64,000 bases of DNA, from positions 1 to 64,000 of the IMG/VR virus record IMGVR_UViG_3300036781_000119; one strand, 5' to 3'. This DNA is from a virus. The notes under the pieces are model-generated. The model searched no databases, was not told the DNA's origin, and saw nothing but the letters and a program-made list of their open reading frames with translations. Of this stretch, positions 29,905 through 38,424 are shown in pieces. A program made the translations under genes and the position numbers. How positions within the stretch are numbered: position 1 is the stretch's first letter; every line of letters starts with the position of its first letter.

Positions 29905-30426
29905 TCAGTTGAAAAACGATTGTGCCTGCGCATACATCGACAGGAAGCCGTCGAGCGTGGCCTTGTCGGGCTCGGCCGCAGCATCGCCGCGCACCCACTC
30001 CTTGAAGTATGCGCGCGCCAGATCGGTGGGCGTGGCGATGACCATGTTGGCGATCAGGTGGGTGCGCCCGCCGATGTAGAGCCCCCGAGCGCCGATCCGG
30101 TCGCACAGGAAGGCGAGGCAATCGGCGGGCGTGCGGAAGCTGACGAACCGCCGGCGGAGGCCGGTCTGGTTTTCAGGCAGCACCACCGTGCCTTCAAACC
30201 AGTGCGTCAGGTTTTCCGGCCAGCGCCCCGAATCCGCCTGGACGCCGGCATAGTTGTTGTTCACGCCCGACTGGCCGTTCGCGCTTTCGTTCCGGAAAAC
30301 TATGTAGGCGGCGCGCTGGATTTCGACCATTTCCGGCATCGCCCGGATGGCGTCGATCACGTCGGGCATCGTGACCGTGGTGCGGCGGTAGGGGATAACG
30401 GCGAGCTCGGGGTAAGCGTTCTGCAC
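29905..30426 (-). CDS. probable endolysin (glucosaminidase/lytic type), 173 aa
   Basis: The core, AAYIVFRNESANGQSGVNNN followed by YAGVQAD, then a G-x-x-R-R-F-V-S-F strand and RIGARGLYIGG with YFKEWVRGD, follows phage peptidoglycan hydrolases with a catalytic Glu (E47) early in the domain and an N-N-N-Y-x-G-x-Q-A turn. The start is a GTG at 30426 without a clear ribosome site; an internal ATG at 30369 would drop 19 residues but keep the domain. Neighbouring holin-like and lipoprotein genes support a lysis role. No signal peptide. Confidence 0.65.
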   Translation of the reverse strand: MQNAYPELAVIPYRRTTVTMPDVIDAIRAMPEMVEIQRAAYIVFRNESANGQSGVNNNYAGVQADSGRWPENLTHWFEGTVVLPENQTGLRRRFVSFRTPADCLAFLCDRIGARGLYIGGRTHLIANMVIATPTDLARAYFKEWVRGDAAAEPDKATLDGFLSMYAQAQSFFN

Positions 30427-30443
30427 CCGGCCGCTATCCCCAG

Positions 30444-30671
30444 CTATTCCCCCTTGGCGGGCGCCTCCGGTGCGGCGGCTTCCTCGGCCACAGCAACCGC
30501 GACAGCTGCTTGAAGGCTGGCGTGCGCCGCCTCCTGGGCCGCGCGCAGGGCGGCCCGCTGTTCGAACGACAGATCACCCTCCAGGGCCGACAGCAGTTCC
30601 TTGCCGCTATCGACCAGGGCGGGGGCAGCCTGGAGGGCTAGGAGGATGAATTGCAGATAGGCGGGGTTCAT
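30444..30671 (-). CDS. small helical protein of the lysis region, 75 aa
   Basis: MNPAYLQFILLALQAAPALV gives a short amphipathic or hydrophobic start, followed by an Ala/Glu-rich helix. Similar 70-80-aa proteins occur between phage endolysin and spanin/holin genes; a specific role is unknown. It ends 18 bp before the endolysin start. Confidence 0.65.
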   Translation of the reverse strand: MNPAYLQFILLALQAAPALVDSGKELLSALEGDLSFEQRAALRAAQEAAHASLQAAVAVAVAEEAAAPEAPAKGE

Positions 30672-30681
30672 AGGTGGGCTC

Positions 30682-31038
30682 CTACTTGGTGGGGATCAGC
30701 GCGACCATGGCGGCCAGCGCGGCGGCAGCCTGGGCATAGGTGGTCTGGCCGGCTCGGTATTGCGTGAGCGCGGCATGGGCCACGGTGTCGGCCGCGCCGA
30801 TCTTCGCCGCCACGCCGCGATCGCGGCACAGGCCGGTCGGCTGGGGGCACAGCGGCAGATGGACATAGATCGTCGCCGCCGTCTCGGCCGCCTTCAGGCC
30901 GCCGGTGAGCGCGTCCACCGTGTCGGCTGACGGGCTGGCCGTGGCAGCAGCAGGGGTCGCCGTGGCGGAGGTGTCCTTGACGCCACCGCAGGCCGCGAGC
31001 GGCAGCAGCAGGGCGAAGGCGAGGGTGAGGCGCTTCAT
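30682..31038 (-). CDS. phage lipoprotein, 118 aa
   Basis: Signal peptide MKRLTLAFALLLPLAAC ends with the lipobox LAAC (Cys17), so the mature protein is probably a lipid-anchored periplasmic protein. The rest is Ala-rich and helical with a C-x4-(G)-L-C-R-D segment. In this position it may be an o-spanin-like or accessory lysis protein, but it is longer than classical Rz1 and not proline rich. Confidence 0.7.
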   Translation of the reverse strand: MKRLTLAFALLLPLAACGGVKDTSATATPAAATASPSADTVDALTGGLKAAETAATIYVHLPLCPQPTGLCRDRGVAAKIGAADTVAHAALTQYRAGQTTYAQAAAALAAMVALIPTK

Positions 31039-31052
31039 GGCGGGATGATCCT

Positions 31053-31523
31053 TTACGTGGGGGATGCGGCTTGCGTCGCCGCGCTGGTGGAGCCGTCAAC
31101 CGTTTTGGCCGATTCGACGGCGGTAGTCACGGGCACGGTCGGCACCGCCGGGTCGCCCGCGATGGCATGGCCGACGCCGGCCACGATCTTGGCCGCGATG
31201 GTGTCGGCAGAGGGTGCAATGGCCGTGATGGCGGTGGGCACGGCATCGACAATCCGCTGCACCTGCGCGCGCACGTCGGGGTCGCGGATGGTGATCTGCT
31301 GGAGCGGCTTTGTGCCGGCAGCAAGCTGGGTGACCAGCATGCCCACGCTGGTGCGGATTGCGGTTTCAATGACCGCCTTCTGCTGATCTTCCACGACGAT
31401 GCCGCGATCCTTCGCCTTGTTCGCCAGCCATGCCGTGATCGCGCCGGCGGCAGCGGTCAGGATGGCGCCAGCCAGCGCGATCAGCGGGGTGATGATGGGC
31501 GTCAGGTCCACGGCGGTGGTCAC
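31053..31523 (-). CDS. LLH-type holin candidate, 156 aa
   Basis: GTG at 31523 overlaps the stop of the tiny upstream gene (GTGA). One membrane helix near the N terminus (LTPIITPLIALAGAILTAAA) leads into a charged cytoplasmic part (WLANKAKDRGIVVEDQQKAV). This single-span plus alpha-helical tail layout is that of the LLH holin superfamily. The C-terminal region is Ala/Val/Thr-rich and longer than usual. A holin would permeabilise the inner membrane for the endolysin. Confidence 0.65.
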   Translation of the reverse strand: MTTAVDLTPIITPLIALAGAILTAAAGAITAWLANKAKDRGIVVEDQQKAVIETAIRTSVGMLVTQLAAGTKPLQQITIRDPDVRAQVQRIVDAVPTAITAIAPSADTIAAKIVAGVGHAIAGDPAVPTVPVTTAVESAKTVDGSTSAATQAASPT

Positions 31524-31624
31524 AGCATCAGCCAAACGAGCCTCCCCAGTCCAAAAATGAGAATCCACGGCATTAACGCAAGAATGACGGGGACAAATGC
31601 CCGCGCCCACATAGACTTAGCCAT
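31520..31624 (-). CDS. small hydrophobic peptide before the holin, 34 aa
   Basis: From ATG 31624 it reads MAKSMWARAFVPVILALMPW and continues hydrophobic to the end, one membrane span. Its stop overlaps the holin GTG. Upstream in-frame ATGs at 31636 and 31747 exist; none has a strong ribosome site. It could be a second holin or an antiholin-like peptide. Confidence 0.45.
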   Translation of the reverse strand: MAKSMWARAFVPVILALMPWILIFGLGRLVWLML

Positions 31625-31814
31625 GGCATCCCGCATTGCTGCAAACCCCCGTGGTCTGGCATACGTCCACACCATAGCGCCTGCCCGGTGTAACAACGTG
31701 GTGATCCCCTGGGAAATGACCACCATAGGTTGTCTTTGTCGCCACATTCAGCCTTTGTTCAGCCTACGGAAGCCGGAAACCGCAGGAGCACGGGCACACC
31801 CATGGGAGCCCTCA

Positions 31815-32273
31815 TTGAGCGATCCGCCGAAGCCGCCTTCCCTGGCGCACCGCCTGCCCTCCATCCTGGCGCTATGGGAGCCGTTTCTGGTCGAGTGGCT
31901 GTTGGTGGCAAATTCGATCTGGCTGGGGCTTTCCCTACTGGATGGGGACTTCTCAACCACCGCGAAGTCCGCCTCGGCGATCGTGCGCGAGGTGGGGCTT
32001 ACGCCCCTGACGGCGGCAGTGCTCGCCTTCTCGGCCGCGTCATTCAAATTGCTCGGTTTGTTCGTCTGCCTGCTGGACGGAGGCAGCCGGGGCGGCATGG
32101 TCCTGCGAATGATCGGGCTGGGGATCGGCGTTTTCATTTGGAGCACGTTGGGCATCGGCTATATGTCCAACGACCAGTGGTTGCCCACTGCCGTGCCAAC
32201 CCTGTCCTGGGGGCTCGCGTCCATCGTGATCCTGATTCGCACGCCAGCACTGCCAGGGAACCGTCCGCGATGA
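31815..32273 (+). CDS. multi-span membrane protein on the opposite strand, 152 aa
   Basis: TTG at 31815 with GGGAG 6 nt upstream is the likeliest start. At least three membrane segments are visible (FLVEWLLVANSIWLGLSLL, LTAAVLAFSAASFKLLGLFV, MIGLGIGVFIWSTLGIGY) with a short C-terminal one. No family recognised, though small polytopic proteins paired with DUF1515-like proteins occur in phage lysis regions. It runs against the late operon. ATGA overlap with the next gene. Confidence 0.65.
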   Translation: MSDPPKPPSLAHRLPSILALWEPFLVEWLLVANSIWLGLSLLDGDFSTTAKSASAIVREVGLTPLTAAVLAFSAASFKLLGLFVCLLDGGSRGGMVLRMIGLGIGVFIWSTLGIGYMSNDQWLPTAVPTLSWGLASIVILIRTPALPGNRPR

Positions 32274-32662
32274 CCCTAAAGCCAGGGTCCACCGGCAGCG
32301 AATACGTCTACGAGACCCTTGGCGAAATCAAAGCGACCCTGCTTTCCGTCAGCCGGCAGATGGATGGGCTGGCCAATACGATTTCGCGCACCGGGGACAA
32401 TCTCAGCGGCGAGCTCCAGGACTTGCGCGACGACGTGGCGGGCGTGGCGCGGCGCGTGGACAAGCTGGAAGCCGACTATGCATCCGTGCGCGGCAGCATG
32501 GATATCATGGCGCCGAAGGTCGAAAGCCTGATCGACCAGCGCAACCGCATCGCCAGCTGGACGATGGGCGCCACGGCCGTGCTGGGCGTGGCTTGGTGGG
32601 CGCTGGGCGGTTACGTGATCGACGGCGCCAAGGCGCTGGTGAAAGCCTTCACCAGCCACTGA
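32270..32662 (+). CDS. DUF1515-like coiled-coil membrane protein, 130 aa
   Basis: A coiled coil (LGEIKATLLSVSRQMDGLAN to VARRVDKLEADYASV) is followed by a C-terminal membrane helix (GATAVLGVAWWALGGYVI). This G-E-x-K-x-x-L-x-x-x-x-x-x-x plus terminal helix layout is that of DUF1515-type phage proteins. ATGA overlap with the polytopic gene indicates a two-gene plus-strand unit, perhaps lysis or superinfection related. Its 3' end abuts the convergent 32663 gene. Confidence 0.7.
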   Translation: MTLKPGSTGSEYVYETLGEIKATLLSVSRQMDGLANTISRTGDNLSGELQDLRDDVAGVARRVDKLEADYASVRGSMDIMAPKVESLIDQRNRIASWTMGATAVLGVAWWALGGYVIDGAKALVKAFTSH

Positions 32663-32938
32663 TCAGATTTTCTTTCTGACGATCCGCTTCTGCACGCCCT
32701 TGGCGTCGTATCGCGTCCACAGCACTTCGGTGAAGCCGACCCGGCGCAACTCGGCGCGGACAGCCGGCCACATCCCAAGGGGCAGGCTTTGGGACGGGCC
32801 GGTGACCATGCCCTTGATGATCGCGAGCCCTTCGTGACCGACCACGGCGACAAAGAAGTCCGGCGGGTCACGGTCTAGGGCGGCGTCATCGTGGTAGAGC
32901 CGCAGCGCCCCGCCGGTAATTTCCAGGTGGGCACGCAA
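32663..32938 (-). CDS. hypothetical protein, 91 aa
   Basis: TTG start at 32938 with a G-rich stretch (AGGGGG) upstream, 9 nt after the fibre gene. ITGGALRLYHDDAALDRDPP and LRRVGFTEVLWTRYDAKGVQ suggest a small alpha/beta domain resembling truncated N-acetyltransferase-like phage proteins, without a visible acetyl-CoA motif. Basic C terminus (KRIVRKKI). Function unknown. Confidence 0.6.
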   Translation of the reverse strand: MRAHLEITGGALRLYHDDAALDRDPPDFFVAVVGHEGLAIIKGMVTGPSQSLPLGMWPAVRAELRRVGFTEVLWTRYDAKGVQKRIVRKKI

Positions 32939-32947
32939 AGTCGCCCC

Positions 32948-35473
32948 CTACCACTGGATGAACAGCGATGCCTGCCGGGTGATTCCCCTGCCCGATCCGG
33001 TTTCCCAGGTGATCGCCGTAACGTAGGTGCGCCCGAGCGTGCCGCCTGTCAGCTTCATCTGGATGCGCGGGCCTGGGTCGATCGCGGGTATGCCGGGCGG
33101 CACCATGACGCGCCGATCGCCGGTATCGACCGCCACGCTGTTGGGCACCACCGCAAGGGGATTGGTGTCACCAGCGAAGGCCGACAGGATCGCCACCGAA
33201 GGGTTCACCACGGTGTCGTCGGGCGGCAGCCATAGCGCCAAGCTGAGCCAGTAATCGTCCGTATCCGTGCCGGCGGCGGGCGACCAGCTTTGCGGCGGGG
33301 TGGGGGGCATGTCATCCTCGTCAGGGGGGAGCAGAATGGCCCGCACGTCGCGGGGTAGGGATAGGAAGCGGCCCGGCCGGGCGGTGCTGGGCGCAACGTA
33401 ACTGATGCCGGACAGGGTGCCATGGCCGCTGGCGGCGCCTTGGGTGGAAGCGGTTGCCGTGCCGGCGCCAGTGAGCGCGCCTGCCCCCGCTGCGGTGCCC
33501 ACAGCCGACGCCTGGGCTATGCCTGCGCCGGCCAGCGCGCCCGAGCCGGCAGCCGCGCCCGTCGCATTGACCACGCCGCCAGCGAAGCCAGTCAAGGCAC
33601 CCGTGCCGGCCGCAGCACCCGCCGCTGCGGCGACGCCCGCGCCAGCACCCAGGAGAGCCCCGGCGCCGGCCGCAGCGCCCATACCAGCCGCCTGGGCACC
33701 ACCGACGCCCGCCAGCACCCCGGCGCCAGATGCGACGCCAGCAGATGCCACGACGGCCGCCCCCGCGCCGGCCAACGCACCCACTCCTGCGGCTGCGCCA
33801 GCGGTGGCCTTCTGCGCCGTGCCCGCGCCAGTAAGCGTCCCGGTCCCGGAAGCGGCACCCACCGCGTCGCTGGTAGAGCTCGGGATCAGGATGACGCTCG
33901 CGCCCTGCGCTACGAAATTCGGCGAGGTGTTCGGCAGCCCGTTGATGTTGACCGGGGTCAGGCCCGACCATGTGACCGGCGGGAAGGTCGCATCGGGCGA
34001 CAGCGCGTAATAGGTGCCATCGCCGAAGCTGTAATCCAGGTGGATCATCCATCGGCCATCGGCCCGCTGAACGACGTTGATGCCCTCGTTATCGCCGCCC
34101 CAGCCGAACGCGCCGCCGACGTTGGTCTGAATGCGGGTATAGCCGGAGAACGGACTACTGCTGGCCCATAGATCAATATACCAGGGGTTGCCGCCGACCG
34201 CGTTGGTGTTCCAGATATAATAAGTGGAACCGACCTTCTGCATGAAGGCGTCGTATACTTTGTTCGGAAGCGAGGTTCCGGTGATCTGCACCGGATTGCT
34301 CCAAGTAGTCCACCCGGCATTGGTCGGGTGCATTTCGTAAGGCGCCATCGTGGCCCAATTATCATTGGATATGCACACGATGATGTGGATCGACCCATCG
34401 CTGTCCATGAAGAACTGCGGGCCAAAGGTTCGGGCGTTGCTGCCGACCCCGGAGGCCGACGAACAGTCGGGGCTGGCGACGTAGCGCGCCGTCACGCCAT
34501 CGGCGTCAAGCTTGTATAGATCCCAGGTGCTTTCGACGCCGCCATTGACGTTGATGCAGGCCGACCAAAAGGTGCCGTTCTGCGCCGTCTCCAGCGAGTT
34601 ATTAACGAAGTAGATGCCGGGGTCGTGGATGATATGGCCGCCGGGGGTGCCGATCGTGTTGACGGGCCGGAACTGGAAATTGATCCCGGTCGTGTCGGTG
34701 CCGTTGAACAGGTAGAGCTGGAACAGCGACGCCGGCGAGGATTCCGGCCCCCGGAAGGCCGACATCAGGTATTGCCCCGGCGTGTTCAATGCCGGCAGCG
34801 CCCCCTGGAGGAACGGCGGATCGGCCACATAGGTCGGCGATCCAGAGGTCGTTTGCGTGTAGCCGTTCGGGCCAAGGTCGTTGCTGTTGCTGGTCAGCGG
34901 CAGATATTCGACCAGGGCAGTCGGAGAAGCCCGGCTGATGGCGCCGGGCAGCCCGCCCGCCGCGAGATATAGAACCTCAGCATCAAACAGCGTGGTGCGC
35001 CCTGTCCAGACGCCGAGTTGCGAGAACTGACCTCCCGGGGAGACCGTGCCAAAGGCCCCGTAAGGATCCTCCATGATTGATATAGGGGCGCTGCCTGAAG
35101 CGGGAGCGCCGCCGGCCACGCTGTTCTGCCTGACCCCGTCGAGATAGGAATAATAATTCGTCCCGTCGAACCCGAACACGAAGCTATGGAAATTGGTCGT
35201 GCCATATCCAGACGCAGGAAAAGCGGCCGGAAAGATATACCCGCCGCCGCCGTTTAGGATGGTGAAGCTCGCCTTCGCTCCCGCGCCATCATCCCAGGTC
35301 ATACGGACCCGGTAGGTGGCGGCCAAATTCTCCCAGGAAAACAGGGCAGAGTCCGGCGCTCCACCCGGATTGTGGGTGGCCTTATAGAGCAACGAGACGA
35401 AGAATGCGCCGGTGGGGCCGGTGATGGTCGGACTGGCAATGCGATCGGATGACGTGTTGGACTGGACAGCCAT
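32948..35473 (-). CDS. tail fibre: LamG-like, GH43-like propeller, Ala/Gly repeats and C-terminal cap, 841 aa
   Basis: Residues of about 1-215 form a concanavalin/LamG-like sandwich (FFVSLLYKATHNPGG ... VFGFDGTNYYSYLDGVRQNS ... FSQLGVWTGRTTLFDAEVLY). Residues of about 270-535 look like a five-bladed GH43/GH32-type propeller (HIIHDPGIYFVNN, GPQFFMDSDGSIHIIVCIS, VYDAFMQKVGSTYYIWNT, YSFGDGTYYALSPD). Residues 539-689 are seven and a half 20-residue Ala/Gly repeats. The last 150 residues are a beta-rich cap. A fibre that binds or trims glycans is inferred. TGATG overlap with the upstream gene. Confidence 0.75.
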   Translation of the reverse strand: MAVQSNTSSDRIASPTITGPTGAFFVSLLYKATHNPGGAPDSALFSWENLAATYRVRMTWDDGAGAKASFTILNGGGGYIFPAAFPASGYGTTNFHSFVFGFDGTNYYSYLDGVRQNSVAGGAPASGSAPISIMEDPYGAFGTVSPGGQFSQLGVWTGRTTLFDAEVLYLAAGGLPGAISRASPTALVEYLPLTSNSNDLGPNGYTQTTSGSPTYVADPPFLQGALPALNTPGQYLMSAFRGPESSPASLFQLYLFNGTDTTGINFQFRPVNTIGTPGGHIIHDPGIYFVNNSLETAQNGTFWSACINVNGGVESTWDLYKLDADGVTARYVASPDCSSASGVGSNARTFGPQFFMDSDGSIHIIVCISNDNWATMAPYEMHPTNAGWTTWSNPVQITGTSLPNKVYDAFMQKVGSTYYIWNTNAVGGNPWYIDLWASSSPFSGYTRIQTNVGGAFGWGGDNEGINVVQRADGRWMIHLDYSFGDGTYYALSPDATFPPVTWSGLTPVNINGLPNTSPNFVAQGASVILIPSSTSDAVGAASGTGTLTGAGTAQKATAGAAAGVGALAGAGAAVVASAGVASGAGVLAGVGGAQAAGMGAAAGAGALLGAGAGVAAAAGAAAGTGALTGFAGGVVNATGAAAGSGALAGAGIAQASAVGTAAGAGALTGAGTATASTQGAASGHGTLSGISYVAPSTARPGRFLSLPRDVRAILLPPDEDDMPPTPPQSWSPAAGTDTDDYWLSLALWLPPDDTVVNPSVAILSAFAGDTNPLAVVPNSVAVDTGDRRVMVPPGIPAIDPGPRIQMKLTGGTLGRTYVTAITWETGSGRGITRQASLFIQW
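33407..33859 (-). repeat. seven and a half 60-bp repeats in the tail-fibre gene
   Basis: Encodes residues 539-689 as units GAAxGxGALxGAGxAxAxA of 20 residues, for example GAAAGAGALLGAGAGVAAAA and GTAAGAGALTGAGTATASTQ. The DNA repeat is imperfect. It probably forms an extended or helical stalk between propeller and C-terminal cap. Confidence 0.85.
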
Positions 35474-35883
35474 CAGGCCCTCGCCTTCGCTTCCGCCATG
35501 CGGCGCCGAATCTCGGCGGTTTCGGTGGCGATATCGACCCCATCCTTGATCGCGTCCATCACGGCGCCAGACATCGCCTCGCGCACTTCCAAGGCACGCT
35601 GCCGGCGTTCCGGCGGCGCGCTAACCGCGATACCGACCGCATGCGCCAACCGGGGCTTGTTCCGCTCCGCTAGCCATGCGCGCGAGTAGGCGACAGCGCG
35701 CTGATCCAGGCCGGGCAGCTGAAGCCGGGTCAGGTGGATCGTGTGCAACGCCTCGTCATCGCTGGCTGGCTGGGGCATCTTCGGCGCGATATCCCGCCAA
35801 AGCCGTCTGGCTGCGGGAGCGTCGATCTCCACCAAGCATCGGCGGAACTCCGCCCGCGTCGCTTCGGTGCCATGGAACAGCAT
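35473..35883 (-). CDS. hypothetical protein in the fibre cluster, 136 aa
   Basis: MLFHGTEATRAEFRRCLVEI start, then TIHLTRLQLPGLDQRAVAYS and ERNKPRLAHAVGIAVSA, ending with charged helices. Small helical proteins of this type are found just upstream of tail-fibre genes, sometimes as fibre-assembly factors; that role is conjecture. Ends in a TGATG overlap with the 841-aa fibre. Confidence 0.7.
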   Translation of the reverse strand: MLFHGTEATRAEFRRCLVEIDAPAARRLWRDIAPKMPQPASDDEALHTIHLTRLQLPGLDQRAVAYSRAWLAERNKPRLAHAVGIAVSAPPERRQRALEVREAMSGAVMDAIKDGVDIATETAEIRRRMAEAKARA

Positions 35884-35887
35884 GGCA

Positions 35888-36316
35888 TCAGTCCAGCGTG
35901 GCGGCCGTGGCGGTGGTGAGAACGGGGGTGATGCCGTTGCCCAGGGTGATGTTCGGTGTCAGCGTGCCCGAGAACAGGATGGGGGTCGCGCCGCCGCCCG
36001 TCTTGCCGAACGACAGATAAGTGGCGGTGCCGCTGCCGCCGGTGCCGGCCGGGAAGCTGATCGGAGAAACCGGGCTGACGCTGTTGGCCGCGACGGTCCA
36101 GCCGCCCGACGTGCGCGCCACGTTCACCCGGGCATAGGAGGTGTATGCAACCTCACTGGTGGACATATCGCCCGCCTCGCCCGGATCGGCGGTGTGCAGC
36201 GCGCAGGCGATGGAGGACTCGGGCGAGCTCGTCGCGTTGATGGCGTAATTCGCCCATGTCGTGGCGTTGAAGATCAGTTGCAGGAGCGCGTTTTCGGTAG
36301 CGTTGCTCAGGCTCAT
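35888..36316 (-). CDS. phage tail fibre-like protein, 142 aa
   Basis: MSLSNATENALLQLIFNATT, then SSIACALHTADPGEAGDMST and SEVAYTSYARVNVARTSGGW match a widespread phage tail-fibre-like family (A-L-H-T-A-D-P-G and A-Y-x-x-Y-A-R-V-x-V). The C terminus is Gly/Thr-rich beta. It lies 5 bp upstream of the 35473 gene. Confidence 0.8.
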   Translation of the reverse strand: MSLSNATENALLQLIFNATTWANYAINATSSPESSIACALHTADPGEAGDMSTSEVAYTSYARVNVARTSGGWTVAANSVSPVSPISFPAGTGGSGTATYLSFGKTGGGATPILFSGTLTPNITLGNGITPVLTTATAATLD

Positions 36317-36397
36317 GGCGGGGGGTCCATTCGATCGCTGGCCGGCTTACGGAGCCTGCACCATAGAGCCGCCCGGCATGGTTTCTCAATCGAGCGT

Positions 36398-37504
36398 TTA
36401 GAGCATCCCTGCGACGCCAAGCCCGGCTGGGTTGGGTGCCGGCAGCGCCTGGATCGTGTAGGTGATGATGGCGATGCCCTGGGCGCCGTTGCCGCCATTG
36501 CCGCCTGCCGTGCCGGCCGATCCACCGCCGCCGCCGCCAGCTCCGCCGCCGCCATACAGGCCGCCAGCGCCGCCTATGCCGCCGGTTGATGCTGCGCCGG
36601 CCGACCCGCCGCCACCGCCGCCGCCGCCGCCTCCGCCAGCGCCCGCGACGGCACCGTTGGAGGTCTGCGTGTAGTCGGCCCCCGCCCCGCCGGTCCCGCC
36701 CAGGTTGCCGTTGCCGGTTACGAGGTTCTCGCCGCCGCCACCACCGCCCAGCGTGCCCGCGCCACCGCTGGCGAGACCACCGCCAGCCCCGGCCGCATTA
36801 TTGCCGCCCGCGCCGCCTAGCACGCCCACCGGCGTGGATCCGGTCGCCCCATTGGTCCCGGATGCCCCGCCGCCCGAACCGCCGCCGCCGGCCGCGCCGG
36901 TGGCGCTTGTGACCGAAGCCCCGCCGGTCCCGCCTGCGCCGCGCAAGCCGGCCGCTCCGCCCCCACCAGGGCCGCCATGCAGGGACGCGGCACCGCCTGT
37001 CGCGCCGCCCGTGCCGCCATCAGCTTTGGTCGAGCCCACCGATGCGCTGGCCAGCCCGCCAGCCGCGCCCGTGGTAGTCGTAGCCCCCGCGCCTGCCTTG
37101 GCAAGCGCGCCATCAGCAACCGTGACCGGGGCGCTGTTCGCCGCCACGGCCAGCCATGTGTCGGCACCGTTGCCGCCGCTGGTGTTCGCCGAAGCGCCGC
37201 CAGTGCCGCCGGTGCCGATGCTCAGAAACACGATCTGGTTGAGGGTCAGCGTCGCATCAGCCTGGGTGATCTGCGCGAAGGCCGCGCCGCCGCCGGCGCC
37301 CGCGCTGTTCGGGTTGCCGCCGCGCCGCCCGCCGCCGCCGCCGCCGATCGTGGCCACGGTCCATGGCGCGCCGAAGTCAGCCGGCAGGGAAAGCGTCGAT
37401 GCGCCCGTGGTGGTGACGAAGATGGTCCGAGTCTGCGCGGCCGCGCCGTGCGCGCCGAACAGCAGCGCGGAGGCGAGAAGCCCCCGGATCAGGTTTCGGA
37501 TCAT
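36398..37504 (-). CDS. Gly-rich tail protein with Sec-type signal peptide, 368 aa
   Basis: The first 24 residues (MIRNLIRGLLASALLF, then GAHGAAAQ) look like a Sec signal with an AxA-type cleavage site. The mature part starts TRTIFVTTTGASTLSLPADF and AITGGGGGG-like strands, the pattern of the phage Gly-rich receptor-recognition proteins (polyglycine sandwich), and ends AIITYTIQALPAPNP. About 45 percent of the body is Gly. ATGA overlap with the next upstream gene, which also has a signal peptide. Confidence 0.75.
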   Translation of the reverse strand: MIRNLIRGLLASALLFGAHGAAAQTRTIFVTTTGASTLSLPADFGAPWTVATIGGGGGGRRGGNPNSAGAGGGAAFAQITQADATLTLNQIVFLSIGTGGTGGASANTSGGNGADTWLAVAANSAPVTVADGALAKAGAGATTTTGAAGGLASASVGSTKADGGTGGATGGAASLHGGPGGGGAAGLRGAGGTGGASVTSATGAAGGGGSGGGASGTNGATGSTPVGVLGGAGGNNAAGAGGGLASGGAGTLGGGGGGENLVTGNGNLGGTGGAGADYTQTSNGAVAGAGGGGGGGGGGGSAGAASTGGIGGAGGLYGGGGAGGGGGGSAGTAGGNGGNGAQGIAIITYTIQALPAPNPAGLGVAGML

Positions 37505-38424
37505 TTGTAATGCACGTTCACGATGTAGGCGCTGGCCGCAGGTGCGGTGGTGTCGTTGTCGGCGATGCCGGTGGTGACGACATAGGTTATTCCGGTCGAA
37601 TAGGCGACGCCCAGGGGCAGCTGGAAAGCCAGCCCGGTGCCGGCGGTGTTGGCCGGGATCATAAACCGGGCCAGGGGCGTGCCCGAGCCCGCAGTGGCAG
37701 AGGTCGCATTGTAGACCTTGATGTAGGCGATGGTGGCCGAGTTGTTGAAGGCGGTGATGCCGTAGAGCGTGCCGGCCGAGCCCTTCACCACGATGGCGGT
37801 GGTGTTGTTCGGGATCAGCGTGGACGAGACGCTTGCGGCGGTCGTCACGTCGGTGACGTTGAAGGCATCCGTGCCGGTGGCGACGATGTGCGCGCCCCGC
37901 GCCGTGGCCTGCGATTCGACAATCTGGCCCGTGGTCACCGTGGGCTGGGTGGTATTGAAAACCGCGCCGGTCTGGACCGGGAAGCCGGATTTCGCCGAGC
38001 CCGACGCGATCGATCCCACCACCTTGACGCCGAGGTTGCTGCCCGGGAAGCGATACCAGCCCGAACCGCTCCAAACCCAAGAGCCCATCGCGCCCATGTT
38101 GGCGCCGGTCACGTTGTCGGCGAGATTCGACGCGCTGAACTGCGCCACCATGTTGGTGCCATCGGACAGGCCGATCGCGGTTCCCGTCGTCGGGAAGGCC
38201 GCGCCATACGTGGAGCTCGTGCCGCCCCCTCCGCCCCCGCCTCCGCCGGTGGTTGCCAGGGGCGTGGTGGCATCGCAGGGCAGGTAGAGCGACCCGGCGG
38301 TGCGGCACAGCAGCACGACGCCCGAGGCGGTTTGCGACCGATTCCCCGAGTTGGCGAATTCCTCCGCCTGCGCCGGGAGCGCCAGCAGCAGCGCAAGGAA
38401 GGCGAGGCGGATCATTTTCGTCAT
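37501..38424 (-). CDS. tail fibre-like protein with Sec-type signal peptide, 307 aa
   Basis: ATG at 38424 overlaps the 1486-aa fibre stop (ATGA). MTKMIRLAFLALLLALPAQA is a clear signal peptide with cleavage after AQA. The mature protein has a polyglycine run, then TGTAIGLSDGTNMVAQFSAS and a C-terminal domain with IVVKGSAGTLYGITAFNNSA and VYNATSATAGSGTPLARFMI, a beta domain also seen at the C terminus of phage structural proteins. Confidence 0.75.
   Translation of the reverse strand: MTKMIRLAFLALLLALPAQAEEFANSGNRSQTASGVVLLCRTAGSLYLPCDATTPLATTGGGGGGGGGTSSTYGAAFPTTGTAIGLSDGTNMVAQFSASNLADNVTGANMGAMGSWVWSGSGWYRFPGSNLGVKVVGSIASGSAKSGFPVQTGAVFNTTQPTVTTGQIVESQATARGAHIVATGTDAFNVTDVTTAASVSSTLIPNNTTAIVVKGSAGTLYGITAFNNSATIAYIKVYNATSATAGSGTPLARFMIPANTAGTGLAFQLPLGVAYSTGITYVVTTGIADNDTTAPAASAYIVNVHYK

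Noticed and set aside
36420-37400. GC-rich direct repeats that superficially resemble a repeat array
   Set aside because: They encode polyglycine runs of a tail protein; there are no equal-length spacers, so it is not a CRISPR array. None was seen elsewhere.
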